Shown: positions 10,086 through 20,354 of the stretch, one piece after another
Position numbering within the stretch: position 1 is the stretch's first letter
How the letters are laid out: every line of letters starts with the position of its first letter
Notes under the pieces: generated by a model
Seen by the model: the letters and a program-made list of their open reading frames with translations, nothing else
What the model was told of the DNA's origin: nothing
Databases searched by the model: none
Assembly: GCA_009801015.1 (NCBI GenBank)
Contig: VHZZ01008359.1
Location: forward strand, 21,004 to 44,938
Length of the DNA stretch: 23,935 nucleotides
From: Silene noctiflora
Taxonomy: Eukaryota; Streptophyta; Magnoliopsida; Caryophyllales; Caryophyllaceae
Reading direction: 5' to 3'
Made by a program: the position numbers and the translations under genes

Positions 10086-10677
10086 TTAGGGTTTGGTCCA
10101 GGAATTTGTGTCAACAGTAATAGGACATGTTTGTTCAGGCTTATTGATAACAAGTTCATGTAGGTGAACAATGGGTATTTTATCAAAGATAACAGGGCTT
10201 AAATTTGATCCCAAGCTAGCCAAGGCATCAGTTTGAGTATTCAGGTCTCTTTGAATCTGATCAATGTCAAATAAAACGAATTTTTGCAAATAGTTCTCAC
10301 AATTTCTAAGTATTATATCATTTTTGAATTCTTTGCAGTATAAGTTCCTTTGATTTGATTGTTAATTAAGAAAGACTTAGTTTTTATCCTTAGATTATAC
10401 ACGTCAAGATCAATACTTACCCTAAGTCGAGCTATGAGAGCCTCATATTCAGCTTCATTGTTTGTAGCCTTGAATTCACAGCTAACTGCTTAGGCTATCA
10501 TATCCCCCTATGACAATTTTATTACTAAGATAGGCCAGTTCCCCTCATATTTGTTGCCCCATCAGTAAACAGGGTCCGTTCCTGGTCTAATTTTAGGGTG
10601 TCTAGTCGGTTTACTTCTTTAACTAGGCCTGGTTTTAGGCTGGGACTAAAATCAACCAAAAAGTCTGCTAAGGCTTG
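10086..10677 (-). pseudogene. Tat additional RNase H and linker remnant
   Basis: From 10677 downward the minus strand reads SQALADFLVDFSPSLKPGL, LFTDGA-type and EFKATNNEAEYEALIA phrases, the usual signature of the second RNase H domain that Tat elements carry between RT-RNase H and integrase. The linker at 10289-10086 contains DQIQRDLNTQTDALASLGS and IPIVHLHELV, likewise typical. This part is the main reason for calling Tat instead of Athila. The reading stops at 10677, where the LTR of B begins. It is decayed. Confidence 0.75.
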
Positions 10678-11678
10678 TGATAATCCATCGTTTAACCACC
10701 AAAAAATATTTGTAACTTAACAAACAACTTAGCAAGTAGTAAGTAGAGGTCGAACCCAAAGGACGGTTTTAGTTATGCTTTACTTATAACAAAAAGAGTG
10801 CTTAAAATAGTAGCAAGGATGTCACAATTGATTTGACTGATAAGGTGAATAACTACAACTAATAACAACAAATGAAACCAAATGAAAGTAGGTATGTAAA
10901 ATAGGGATGTAGACAATATAGAGAAAAACACTAGGGTGTCATGGAATCATAGGGGAAATCAAATGGTAAATCCAAGGGTGTGAATCTAGGGTTTGGCCAA
11001 GCTGATTGATAGAATAAGATTGAAAGTTTTGGTCTTGCAATTCATAGGTTGAGTCGGGTTAGCTTCTGGCGTACACCCGATCACCCTACTAGCATAGTGC
11101 ATGGTCTAACATAACCTAAGACTTTTGGTATTGTAGGAGGTGTTGAATAGGTAGAGAATCATGCAAGGTTGTGAGTCAAGCATTTCATCAAACATAACAT
11201 ATGCACTAAAACTAGAACTATAACAACATGTTTAATCAACAAAGATGGAGTCAATGAAGCATGGATCTACCCTTTAATTAATCCCTTAATCCACCATTAA
11301 CCCTAGCTACGAAACTACTCACTCATTATCATGAAGTTCAAGCAATAAAGGTTGTCAGTCGTCAAAGCAAGAAGAGACATGATGAACACAGTAAAGTAAT
11401 TAACAAGGATTAACAAGAAATTAAGTAAGAGTAGATAATTGTATCAAATTAAGGATATTGAACAATAATAATGAAGATTAAAATAGAAGAAACCCTTTTG
11501 ATGAATGAAGAATTGTCACCTTCTTCAATTACAACTCAAGAATCCTTCAATTACAAACTAGATCTAAGATTGATTGTGAAAAGATTAAAGTGCAATTATG
11601 TAAAGATTAAGCCAACTAAATATGATTAGGCTAATTACTTCTCTAATGGTCTCCTCTCTCCTAATGGGAAATGAAGGG

Positions 11679-11686
11679 TATTTATA
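11679..11686 (-). promoter_or_regulatory. Candidate TATA box of LTR B
   Basis: TATAAATA on the minus strand, about 1 kb from the LTR end. The GC-rich array begins 86 bp upstream of it. The LTR of C has the identical octamer in the matching place. Confidence 0.5.
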
Positions 11687-11771
11687 CTAATACGAGGTTT
11701 AAGGGCTAATTAGGTTGAAGCAAATGACCTAAACAAGGCGTCAATAGAGAACCCCACCTAACCTATGCTAA

Positions 11772-11889
11772 GCTCTCCCGGGTCTCGAGGAACTTGGGTG
11801 AGCCCTGCCTGAGAACTTGCCCGGGCTCTACTAGTGCTCACCTGTATTCTCTTTGTGCTCGCCCGGGTTTGGCTCTGGCTTGCCCGGGT
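11772..11889 (-). repeat. GC-rich phased palindrome array in LTR B
   Basis: Six units on the plus strand: GCTCTCCCGGGT (11772), ACTTGGGTGAGC (11792), ACTTGCCCGGGC (11815), GCTCACCTGTAT (11836), GCTCGCCCGGGT (11857) and GCTTGCCCGGGT (11878). Spacings are 20, 23, 21, 21 and 21 bp. The fourth unit is poor. The consensus RCTYGCCCGGGY shares the CTCG start and the palindromic layout of ACTCGATCGAGT. Confidence 0.6.
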
Positions 11890-13770
11890 TCAGCTGCAGC
11901 TTCGCTTCTTCTTGAAATTGTTGCCCCTTATGTCGTGGGGCTTTCTCCTTATTAGCTCTAATCCTTGATCTAGGTCTTCGGTATTCTTCCCCTCTTCATG
12001 CTTTGTCATTAGTACCGTCAACTGTAGCTCCTAAATGCTCCGTTTAAGCTCCTTTTGCTTCCTTTCCTACAAATGGGCTAGAAACTCATAAAAAAGAAAA
12101 TAGGATGTTAAAGATGCAGAAATGACCCTGATAAGTACGATTAATCATGCTAAATGGGGTTCATTAAGGGGTTAAAAGTGTTCTTTTTATGGCCACATCA
12201 AATATCCCCAAACCGAACCTTTACTCGTCCCGTGTAAAGAGGTGACTCAAACCAAGACCCTTATTTAAAGTAAACTAACTAGCATATCTGATGTGAGACA
12301 ATTAGCGGGTCTCGCTCCACCTCTTCAACTTACAACAAGACATCCATGACGTAGAATGCCTTCTTGCAAGGCAAGGTGGGGCTTTCTTAAATGGTTATGC
12401 GTCCTACATGAAGTAGATAAATAAAGCAAATGATGCATCTACAAATGAATAACCATTTTCCTCATCTAAGTGGCGGAAATAAACTAAAAGGGAAACAATT
12501 AAAGGGTACACATTCCATGATAGATTCTCCAAGCCATTAAGTCTAAGAGGATACAAAGAAGTCACCTCCAATTGGTGTTAAACTAGGCTACTTTCGTCAA
12601 TGATCACTAAATGCTTTCGTCAAGTGTTGGGTCCCTATGGTGTTAGAAGACACTGGAGGATCGCGGAATTCCCTCTCTTGCCTAGACAAAAGGAAGGGTC
12701 GTCCCCTCTTCACCATGCAACAAAAGATATGTCCATCAATGTGTAGAGAGACTTGAAGTATTGAGTTTCTCATTTGTAGTTTGCAGTGGGAAATTTTTTC
12801 CCCCATTTGTAGCATTTGGCATTAAAGCACGTTTCTTTGCCATTCTTTGATGTTTGGCATTTTTGGTATTTGGCAATAGGTCTTTTGGCAAAGGCGGTGA
12901 CCGACAATATGCAAATCTTAACCGAAGTGACATCAAGAGCGAACCCATATATAATCAGGGTACTCTAAAAGAGCATAGAAGTATCATGTGCACTCCTAAG
13001 CCTAGGACAAGAACAAATCAACAACATTTGCAAATTTCTTGGCTTTCATAGCATTTGAACTCAATTTGACGATTGTATTTGTGCCCATTCCCTTTGGTTG
13101 AAAAAATAAAGATGGTAAAAGATGAAGAATGATTGCATGGCTTTAAAGGTCACCTTCGAATAAATGGTAGTCAAGGAAATACCACACCACAAATGAACTT
13201 TTGGCTAGGCCTAGCTTAAAAGACAAAAGATACTAGTATGACACAACCTAGGGTGTCTTAAATGTATTCTAGTACACAAAGTCTCAAGGAGAAAAAGTAT
13301 CTACAAGGGCCTTATATACACTTGTCAAGCTTCCCAAATAGGGTTTCACAAAATTTTCCTAAATGCAACTATATGCCATTATGTAACCTACAAATATACA
13401 AATCAAACGCATATGCAACTAACAACTATGTGTCAAGTAATCTAATGCAACTCCTAACATCACATAGTTTCAAACCGCAATATCAAAAATGAGTCACATT
13501 TTCATTAACATAAAGGTAGGGAGAAAATAAATTAGAACGATCATACCATGCGACTCTTCATGTATCCCTTAAGGACGTCTCGAATGTGGCGTAGTCCCTA
13601 TGTGAAAAGAGTAACGAACACACAAGTATATACAAATCTAAACTATCAAAGTAAAGAATATGTTTTTAAATTTTTTCTTTTTCAAATTTTGTAGGGATTT
13701 TGTTTTTATAAAACCAAGACATAGTTTTGAAATTTTTCAAATTTTTATAGTTTTTGAATGTAAATTTCCA

Positions 13771-13786
13771 TCCCCACACTTATTTT
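13771..13786 (-). other. Polypurine tract of element B
   Basis: Minus strand AAAATAAGTGTGGGGA directly before TGGAAATTT, a typical Athila-like tract. A block at 13789-13804 (minus ACATTG-AGGA-CAAAGT) corresponds to the hairpin before the tract in A. Confidence 0.6.
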
Positions 13787-14152
13787 GGACTTTGTCCTCA
13801 ATGTACAAGTAGGGATAGGATAAGGATGCATGATTTGCATGGATGAATGCTCTATCTAAGTGCAACTATATGAAATATATTACAAGTGATGCAATCTATA
13901 CTAAGCTAAGTGATGCATGTTTTCTATTGTTCGGAGAGCCAATTTGAATTGACTGGAGTTGCTTGTGTTCAAACTTCCCCAAATCAGTCAAGGTATAGTG
14001 AGGGAAGTTTGGCCACAAGGCCATGCATGCATATGCAAAATTATTTATTTCGATTTTCCTTTGTAGGAGCTTAAAATTGTCATCACCTTGATGTTGCTAA
14101 GGTGGATGGTCATTTGATGTTTCTAGGACAATTACCCAAGAGAAGTTTTAGC

Positions 14153-15130
14153 TTCCCTCTCTTACCAAATCGCATAACCCCGCGCATAGGTGACACCTTC
14201 AAAAGAACCTTATCCCCAACCTGGAACTCAATGTCCCGACTATGTAAGTCCGCATAACTTTTCTGCCGATCCTGAGCTGCCTTCATATTTTGCTGGATTA
14301 CCCTTACTTGCTCAACCATGTCCTACACCATCTCTGGTCCTAAAACCACTGCCTCTGTATTATCATCCCAACAAATCAGACTCCGACACCTCCTCCCATA
14401 CAACGCCTCGAAAGGAGCCATCCAAATACTCTTATGGTAGCTGTTATAATAGGAAAACTCGATCAGATCCAGTCTATCTTCCCAACTTCTACCGAAATCC
14501 ATCACACATGGCCTCAACATGTCCTCCGAGGTCTTAATTATTCTCTCTGTCTGCCCATCTGTTGCAGGATGAAAAGTTGTACTCATCTTCAGTGTAGTAC
14601 CCATCAATTCCTACAACTTTTGCCAAAATCGAGAAATGAATCTCGCATCTTGATCTGACACAATATCCTTTGGCACCCCATGTAGTCTCACTACATTATT
14701 CTTATAACCATTCGCCAACTGCACCTTACTCCACGTATCTTTCATGGGAATAAAGTGAGCTGTCTTGGTCAACCGATCTACGATCACCCAAATCATGTTA
14801 TTACCTTGCTGAGTCCTCGGTAATCCCACGATGAAATCCATAGAAATAGATTACCACTTCCATTCCGGTACCTCAAGAGTCTAAATCTTACCCTGCGGTC
14901 TTTGTTGCTCCTCTTTGACTCTCAGGCAAGTCAAATATCGAGCCACAAACTCAGTTGTCTCCCTCTTCATCCCAGGCCACCAAAAGGTCTTCTTCAAGTC
15001 CTTATAAAGCTTATCACCACCCATATGTACAAAATACGGAGTGCAATGAGCTTCCATCATGATCAACTTCTTAAACTCTTCATCCTTAGGAACACCCCAC
15101 TCCCATCGAACCGAACACTCCCATCAGAAT
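14153..15130 (-). pseudogene. Tekay integrase remnant
   Basis: Zinc-binding part at about 15060-14890: HCTPYFVHMGGDKLYKDL, TFWWPGMKRE, then the Cys pair region CLRVKEEQQRPQG. Catalytic core at about 14840-14325: [13 protein letters not shown] and [13 protein letters not shown] hold the first Asp, IVSDQDARF the second, and FHPATDGQTER the final Glu. It goes on through FSYYNSYHKSIWMAPFEALYGRRC. The C-terminal part at 14319-14153 has FQVGDKVLLKVSPMRG and RFGKRGKL, the start of the GPY/F-type module. It is the last pol domain, as usual for chromoviruses. It is decayed. Confidence 0.85.
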
Positions 15131-15266
15131 GAATAGAGAACCGAGACACTGTCCCCTTCTCCACTCCAGTCCTCCACTCATGCATCTTAGAATCAAGAGC
15201 CTGTTTCCTCCGAATATCATCATAAAGCTCTGGCTCAACTGTCAAATCCCCTCTAGCATCCCCCTT

Positions 15267-16560
15267 CTAGATCACATATGTCCCCATCTTGGTCACCTCA
15301 TCTCTTAATCTCATCAGCGACATAGCTGTGCATAAGGAATGTACACTCTTCCTACTCAGCGCATCTGCCGCCACATTCGCCATCCCTTCATGGTATACAA
15401 TATCCTTGTCATAGTCTCCAATGAGTTCCATCCATCTTCTTTGTCGCATATTCAAATCCTTCTGAATGTAGATATATTTCAAACTCTTGTGATCTGAAAA
15501 CACCTTAAAGGTCGTCCCATACAGATAGTTTCTCCAAATCTTTGGAGCAAATACAACAGCACCCAACTTTAGATCACGCGTTGGATAGTTCTCCTCATAA
15601 GACTTCAATTGCCTAGAAGCATAGGCAATGACTTTCCTATTCTGCATCAACACACAACCTAACCCATTCTTCGAAGCATCCGTATACACCTCGAAGTTCT
15701 CACTCCCCTCAGGTAAAGCCAAGACTGGAGCTGTATTCAAACGCTCCTTTAATGTTTGGAATGCCGTCTCACAACTTTCATCCCAGCAAAACCTGTTCTC
15801 CTTCCTCATCAGTGTCGTCACAGGTCTGGCAATCTTTGAAAAGTCTTTGATAAATCTCCTGTAGTAGTCAGCCAAACCCAAGAAGCTTCGAACTTCAGCC
15901 ACATTCTTTGGTGCTTCCCAGCAAGACACTGTAATTATCTTGCTAGGATCCATAGACACTCCCTCCGTAGAAATCACATGGCCCGGAAAGGCCACCTTCT
16001 CTAACCAAAACTCGCACTTGGACAACTTAACATACAACCGGTTATTGCGCAAGGTCTGCAATACTAATCGTAGATGCTCTATATACTCCTCCTTAGTCTT
16101 GGAATAGACTAAGATATCAAATATGAACACCACCACGAACCGATCCAAGTACTGGCTGAAAACCCGGTTCATAAGATCTATAAACACTGTTGGTGCATTA
16201 GTCAACCCAAACGGCATTACCACGTACTCATAGTGACCATACCGCGATCGAAAAGCTGTATTTGGTATGTCTTCCTCCCAAATCCTCAATTGATGACACC
16301 CCGATCTGAGATCTATATTGGAAAAGACACCCGCTCCACTCAACTAGTCAAAAAGATCATCTATCCTTGGTAAAGGATATCTATTCTTCATTGTGACATG
16401 ATTCAGGTCCCTGTAGTCAATACAAAACCTCAAGATCCCATCTTTCTTCTTCACAAACAACACTGGTGCACCCCAAGGCGATACACTAGGTTGGATGTAT
16501 ACCTTCTCTAACAGATCATCCAACCGCTTTTTCAAGTCCTCCAACTCTTTTGGTGTCATC
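15267..16560 (-). pseudogene. Tekay reverse transcriptase and RNase H remnant
   Basis: RT begins near 16560 with [35 protein letters not shown] and [12 protein letters not shown], and goes on with [36 protein letters not shown] and the active-site region [14 protein letters not shown] (the usual place of YVDD). Connection: [19 protein letters not shown] and [11 protein letters not shown]. RNase H at about 15690-15330: [46 protein letters not shown] and [10 protein letters not shown], with the acidic positions in YTDAS and DHKSL. It copies the element RNA into DNA and removes the template. The order fits a Ty3/gypsy pol. This is the best-preserved coding part of the window. Confidence 0.88.
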
Positions 16561-16615
16561 CGGTACGGAGCCTTAGATATAGGTCCGCGTTCCCGGCTTC
16601 AACTCCACACTAAAG

Positions 16616-17215
16616 TCAAATGTCCCTCCTTGGCGGTAATCCCGGTATCTCCTCCGGAAGAAAATCCCTAAACTCACCCACGGCTGGTATCTTCACTGCC
16701 TTAGGCTCCTCTGACTGGCTATCCCATACATGACAAAGAATCATGGGACACCCCTTCCTCAAGTAGGACTTTAACGTTATAGCTGCAATCAACTTGACTT
16801 TGAGTTTGACTACAAACCTACGGTAAGACACTCTAACACCCTTAGCACCCCTTAAAGACACTTTATTTTGATGATAGTCTATTCTATATTTGTATCTCCT
16901 CAGCCAATCCATCCCGACTATCATCTCAAAACCATCCAAAGGAAATTCTAACAAGTCAACCGGAAGATCAACTTTTCCAATGACCATAGATACCCCTTTA
17001 TACAACCTCCCACAAGATACAAACTCCCCAGATGGTGTAAAAACTTCATCTTTTACAGAATCAAACTTCCCCAAACCCAAATACTTAGCATGACTTGACG
17101 ATACAAACGAGTGTGACGCCCCCGAATCAAACAAGACAAAAGTAGGAACATTATTTACAAGAAATGTACCAGTGACCACTTGCGCATCATCCACAGCAGC
17201 TTTCTTGTCCTTCAT
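16616..17215 (-). pseudogene. Tekay aspartic protease remnant
   Basis: Retropepsin-like part between gag and RT. FVLFDSGASHSFVSSSHA near 17130 contains the DSG active-site triad, followed by GLGKFDSVKDEVF, then VDLLEFPLDGFEMIVGMDWL, typical of plant Ty3/gypsy proteases. The downstream stretch with FRDFLPEEIPGLPPRRDI is the usual lead into RT. The enzyme would cut the gag-pol polyprotein. Confidence 0.85.
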
Positions 17216-17299
17216 AAGAACTTGTCGCTGCTCTTTTGGCCACCCCCTTGCATTGTACTCACTGATGCATTAGACTTGGCAGTTGATGCCTAATTGGCA

Positions 17300-18378
17300 T
17301 TACCCGCCGGACGCTGATAGGAACCTCCACCATTGCGGTTGAAATCGCCATTGTTACTCTGCCCGCCTAGGTTGCTTCATGACCCAGTTGGCCGGTTGCT
17401 CGCATAGCTCTGCGCCTGAGAAAACTTCCCCTGAGACTGCCTCTGGAAGCCCCTCCCAACAGCACCAGTACACTCATGCTCCTAGTGGCCAACACCGCCA
17501 CAGTTAAAGCACGAGATGTTCCAATTAACACTACCACTGCGATCACCACGACTAAACGAAGATCCACAACTGAATCCCGTCCCAGATGAATAAGCCTTCG
17601 GCTTATTGTGGTTGCCCCGTTTATAACTAGATTGGTCACCACCATCACTCTCAGCCTTCCTCTTCTCCGAGCTATTCTCTCTAGTTTTCTTGGCCAGTTT
17701 GACCAACCTCTCAGCTCGCCCAGCTCTCTCATATATCTCTTTCACATCTGTAAGAGTCCCCATCGGTAGCTTCTCCATGATCTTGTAAGTTAACCCTTTC
17801 TCGAATCAAAGCGCCAGATTAACCGGTGTCGGCCCCATATCCTCATCATACCTCGACTTCTCATTGAACTTGTGGTAATACTCGGTCACCGTCATACCCT
17901 CAGTTATCACAAAAGAATCAAACTCATCCCACATCTTACTACGAACATGCTCCGAAAAAAACTCATTCCTCATTGCCTTCTTAAACTCGGACCACGGAAT
18001 TGCGGTCTCACCCTGCTTCAGATAGCTGTACAACGCTCCCTCCTTTACCTTATCCCACCATTCCCCAGCTGAGTCCCTTAGGTAGAACACATCATGTTCC
18101 ACCTTAAACTCTAATGGGCAATGCACCACCCCAAGGATATTCTCCATCTCATGGTGCCAGTTGTCGAGAAAAATTGGCGCACCCGTGCCTAAGTAGGTAG
18201 TGGGGTTGAAACGAGATATGGTAGTACTGATTTTGGAGAAGTCTACCCCGGTCTCATTGTCCTTCCCAAACCTTTTTAGGGTCTCGGTGAGCGCATCTTG
18301 ATGCTCAACCATCTTAGCAATATACTCAATACTCATATCCTGAGCCTTAACATACGCGGTAGATCTCTTTGGCGGCAT
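17300..18378 (-). pseudogene. Tekay gag remnant with zinc knuckle
   Basis: It starts at 18378 with MPPKRSTAYVKAQ. The capsid-like gag domain follows: TTYLGTGAPIFLDNWHHEME, REFF-like RNEFFSEHVR, and MTVTEYYHKFNEKSRYDED, the usual pattern of the plant Retrotrans_gag family. The region from about 17780 is basic and glycine/serine-rich. CFNCGGVGH near 17500 is the start of a CCHC zinc knuckle that binds RNA. The start codon is chosen because it opens the gag frame, shows the usual MPP beginning, and lies at the end of the leader. It is decayed. Confidence 0.82.
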
Positions 18379-18455
18379 ATCTTTGAGCTATAAAAATGAA
18401 TAAATGTAAGCACATAGACTACGACTCAAAGAAATAATAACCCGCACAAAGACGC

Positions 18456-18731
18456 ACTCGATTGAGTACTCAAATACTTGGTCGAGTAGGACAAACTCGA
18501 TCGAGTTACTACACACTCGATCGAGTACCTAAAACTTCCAAAAAATGAAAAAGGTTGACATAAAACATACTTGGTCGAGTCAATACACACTCGATCGAGT
18601 AAAGCCTACTCGATTGAGTCCCCAAATTACTCGGTCTAGTAACTATGAAACAGGAATTTCTGCCCAACAAAAAAAATACCTACTCGATCGAGTCGGGCCT
18701 ACTCAATCGAGTCCCACCTACTTGATCGAGT
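18456..18731 (-). repeat. Palindrome array in the Tekay leader
   Basis: Eleven 12-bp units related to the perfect palindrome ACTCGATCGAGT, starting at 18456, 18476, 18495, 18515, then 18569, 18589, 18608, 18629, then 18682, 18701 and 18720. Spacing within clusters is 19-21 bp. The three clusters start exactly 113 bp apart. Four units are perfect; variants include ACTCGATTGAGT, ACTTGGTCGAGT, ACTCAATCGAGT and ACTTGATCGAGT. The bases 18641-18655 match 13 of 15 with 20426-20440 in the LTR array, so both arrays share more than the 12-mer. Confidence 0.88.
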
Positions 18732-19140
18732 CATGCTCACGAATTACACTACCCGCATGTTTTATGCCATAACTCTATGCAACAACATTAAGTTAACATA
18801 CAACATCGATCCCTTATTCACATGTTATTAATATGAATCAACAATAAACATCAACCATCATTTAAACATGTTCCACATCATACTTCACACACTTCGATCA
18901 TTCCATCTAATTCATCCAACTCAACCACATACTTCATCCAAAACATATAATTTAAAGACAACCAAAACAAGTAACGATACCATGACACACCTATAGTGAC
19001 CGGTTCAAAGTTGCAAGGGCAAGTTCGTGACTTTAGGACGTTTCCTAAGCCTTTGCATCAGCTTCTAACAACTCCTACCCGGGTTCATTTTAATTTGACT
19101 CTCTAGCTTCATTAGGTTCATTAGTTACAAGTTCCAAAAT

Positions 19141-19156
19141 CGTCTCTCTGATACAA
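19141..19156 (-). other. Primer binding site of the Tekay element
   Basis: Minus strand TTGTATCAGAGAGACG, three bases past the LTR end. It resembles TGGTATCAGAGC, complementary to the 3' end of initiator Met tRNA. Confidence 0.75.
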
Positions 19157-20290
19157 CTTTGTAACACCCCCATACACAACAGTGCCTTATCAAGACCACC
19201 CGAGCATATGACAATGCTACCATCTCGGCTGCCCGAGGTACAGTATATCAAAGGAGACCATAAAGAAATAACATTTAAAGTTTAATAGTTAAATTTATAC
19301 AACCAAACTCCAAAACTAATGTATTACAACTGTGATAACAAAACCAAAACATATTCAAACACTATAGCGAGAACAACGGAAGACTATTTATCCAAAACTA
19401 GGTGATGACTTTATCCCGTCATGCCCAACGAGCAATCCCATGCATACCTGTTAATAAAATGCTCACCATCCCCGAGTGGATCACCACAGTTTTCGAAACA
19501 TATAAACGGGGTCAGTTACTGAATAAGAAATATAAGAATCATACACAAACCATACATCACATACCCCGAACTCCATATCACACCGAACACCTGACTACAC
19601 ACTAAATGTGTAGTCCTGCCAGATTATCCATCGCAACAGATAATCCACTCCGCCAGTGGGGACCGCAACCTTGCCACCTAAGCCCCACTCAAAACCATAA
19701 AGCGCATAACCCATTGATCATTAATGTGCAAATCCCCTTGTGACAGGAACCACAAGGGGCGAATAAGGGCATGAAGCCATTCTTGCAAATGACTCCACTC
19801 AGTCGAGGGCGCACCTCGCGAACCATATACAAACAATACAACAACCATAAACTGATAGCGATGCCAATATCAAGAATGTAACTATCATCACAATACAATC
19901 ATGCCATCACATATCTTAAATAATTTAAACAGTAACCAAGTAGGGAAACCCTAAAACGGAAATCACAAGGCTAGCGCAAAAGTCAGAATCTTTCCTCTAC
20001 AAAGTCACCTCCTATACAAAAAACATCTAATTACGATCTTATGCAACAATTAAACTCCCAAAACCCCCCAATATACTCAATTAAGGGTTTAATCAAAACT
20101 AACAAATCAACATAAAAATAACATAAGAATCTTACCCATAATACGACGATCGCAACGGTATGAAAAATCCTAAAAGTTATGCACTTTAGCCCCTTGATTT
20201 GATATTAATGGAAGGAGAGGATCTTACTTTGTTGAGTTTTCTTTGTGAAAAGTTATAAAATTAAAAGTAAAATGAAAAGAAGCGTCATAG

Positions 20291-20300
20291 TTAAATAAAA
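20291..20300 (-). promoter_or_regulatory. Weak TATA-like sequence of the Tekay LTR
   Basis: TTTTATTTAA on the minus strand, 55 bp downstream of the palindrome array. It is a weaker match than in the LTRs of B and C and was chosen partly by analogy with them. Confidence 0.3.
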
Positions 20301-20354
20301 ACCTCCCCTTTTACTTTAAAACCAAACCGGGCGGAAAAACGTAACAGCGCAGGC

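Larger units (their letters stand above)
5109..10677 (-). mobile_element. Tat-lineage Ty3/gypsy fossil (Retand/Ogre-like), partial
   Basis: Minus-strand element. From its upstream side: additional RNase H and linker (10677-10086), integrase (9990-8950), a 3' region with short repeats, an antisense ORF region (about 8320-6000 on the plus strand), polypurine tract and 3' LTR (5767-5109). The additional RNase H and an extra ORF in antisense between integrase and the 3' LTR are known marks of the Tat lineage. Everything upstream of the additional RNase H (gag, protease, RT, 5' LTR) is cut off by the insertion of B at 10678 and should lie beyond the window. The pol part is broken with many breaks, more than in the Tekay element, so it looks old. 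Confidence 0.78.
10678..13770 (-). repeat. 3' LTR of element B
   Basis: On the minus strand it begins TGGAAATTT at 13770 and ends GGATTATCA at 10678, with TG/CA termini, about 3.1 kb. It is homologous to LTR A over many blocks, and carries sequence between about 13650 and 13000 for which I see no counterpart in A. Likely TATA box: TATAAATA at 11679-11686 (minus strand). Upstream of it, at 11772-11889, lie six GC-rich palindrome-like units about 20-23 bp apart. The low end is set by the Tat junction; the high end by the purine tract. Confidence 0.62.
10678..14152 (-). mobile_element. Element B, 3' part: Athila-like fossil
   Basis: Downstream part of minus-strand element B: 3' internal region (14152-13787), polypurine tract and 3' LTR (13770-10678). 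The rest of B, its pol, lies at 20528-22597; the Tekay element sits between them. At 10677 the sequence passes directly into the Tat additional RNase H with no primer site, so this is a true 3' LTR at a chromosomal boundary. The likely target copy on this side is GCTTG (10673-10677); its partner should lie beyond the window. B is the same broad family as A, in opposite orientation. Confidence 0.7.
18379..19159 (-). other. Leader of the Tekay element
   Basis: 781-bp untranslated stretch between primer site and gag start. It holds no gene. Its gag-proximal half contains the palindrome array 18456-18731; the remainder (about 18780-19140) is AT-rich with CAT/AAC-rich simple sequence. In the genomic RNA the array would lie between the primer site and the gag start, where packaging and dimerisation signals are usually found. 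Confidence 0.75.

Noticed and set aside
13262-13492. 76-codon ORF
   Set aside because: It sits in LTR B, has no recognisable domain and an unremarkable composition; chance ORF.
15628-15864. Plus-strand ORF opposite RT-RNase H
   Set aside because: Mirror frame of the well-supported minus-strand RT-RNase H; likewise 14190-14537, 14434-14658, 14902-15132, 16890-17093 and 21142-21562.
18456-18731. CRISPR-like array
   Set aside because: Regular spacing recalls one, but the units are only 12 bp, palindromic and variable, spacers are 7-9 bp, and the setting is a plant retrotransposon leader.
19402-19605. 67-codon ORF inside the Tekay LTR
   Set aside because: Chance open frame in non-coding LTR; no domain.
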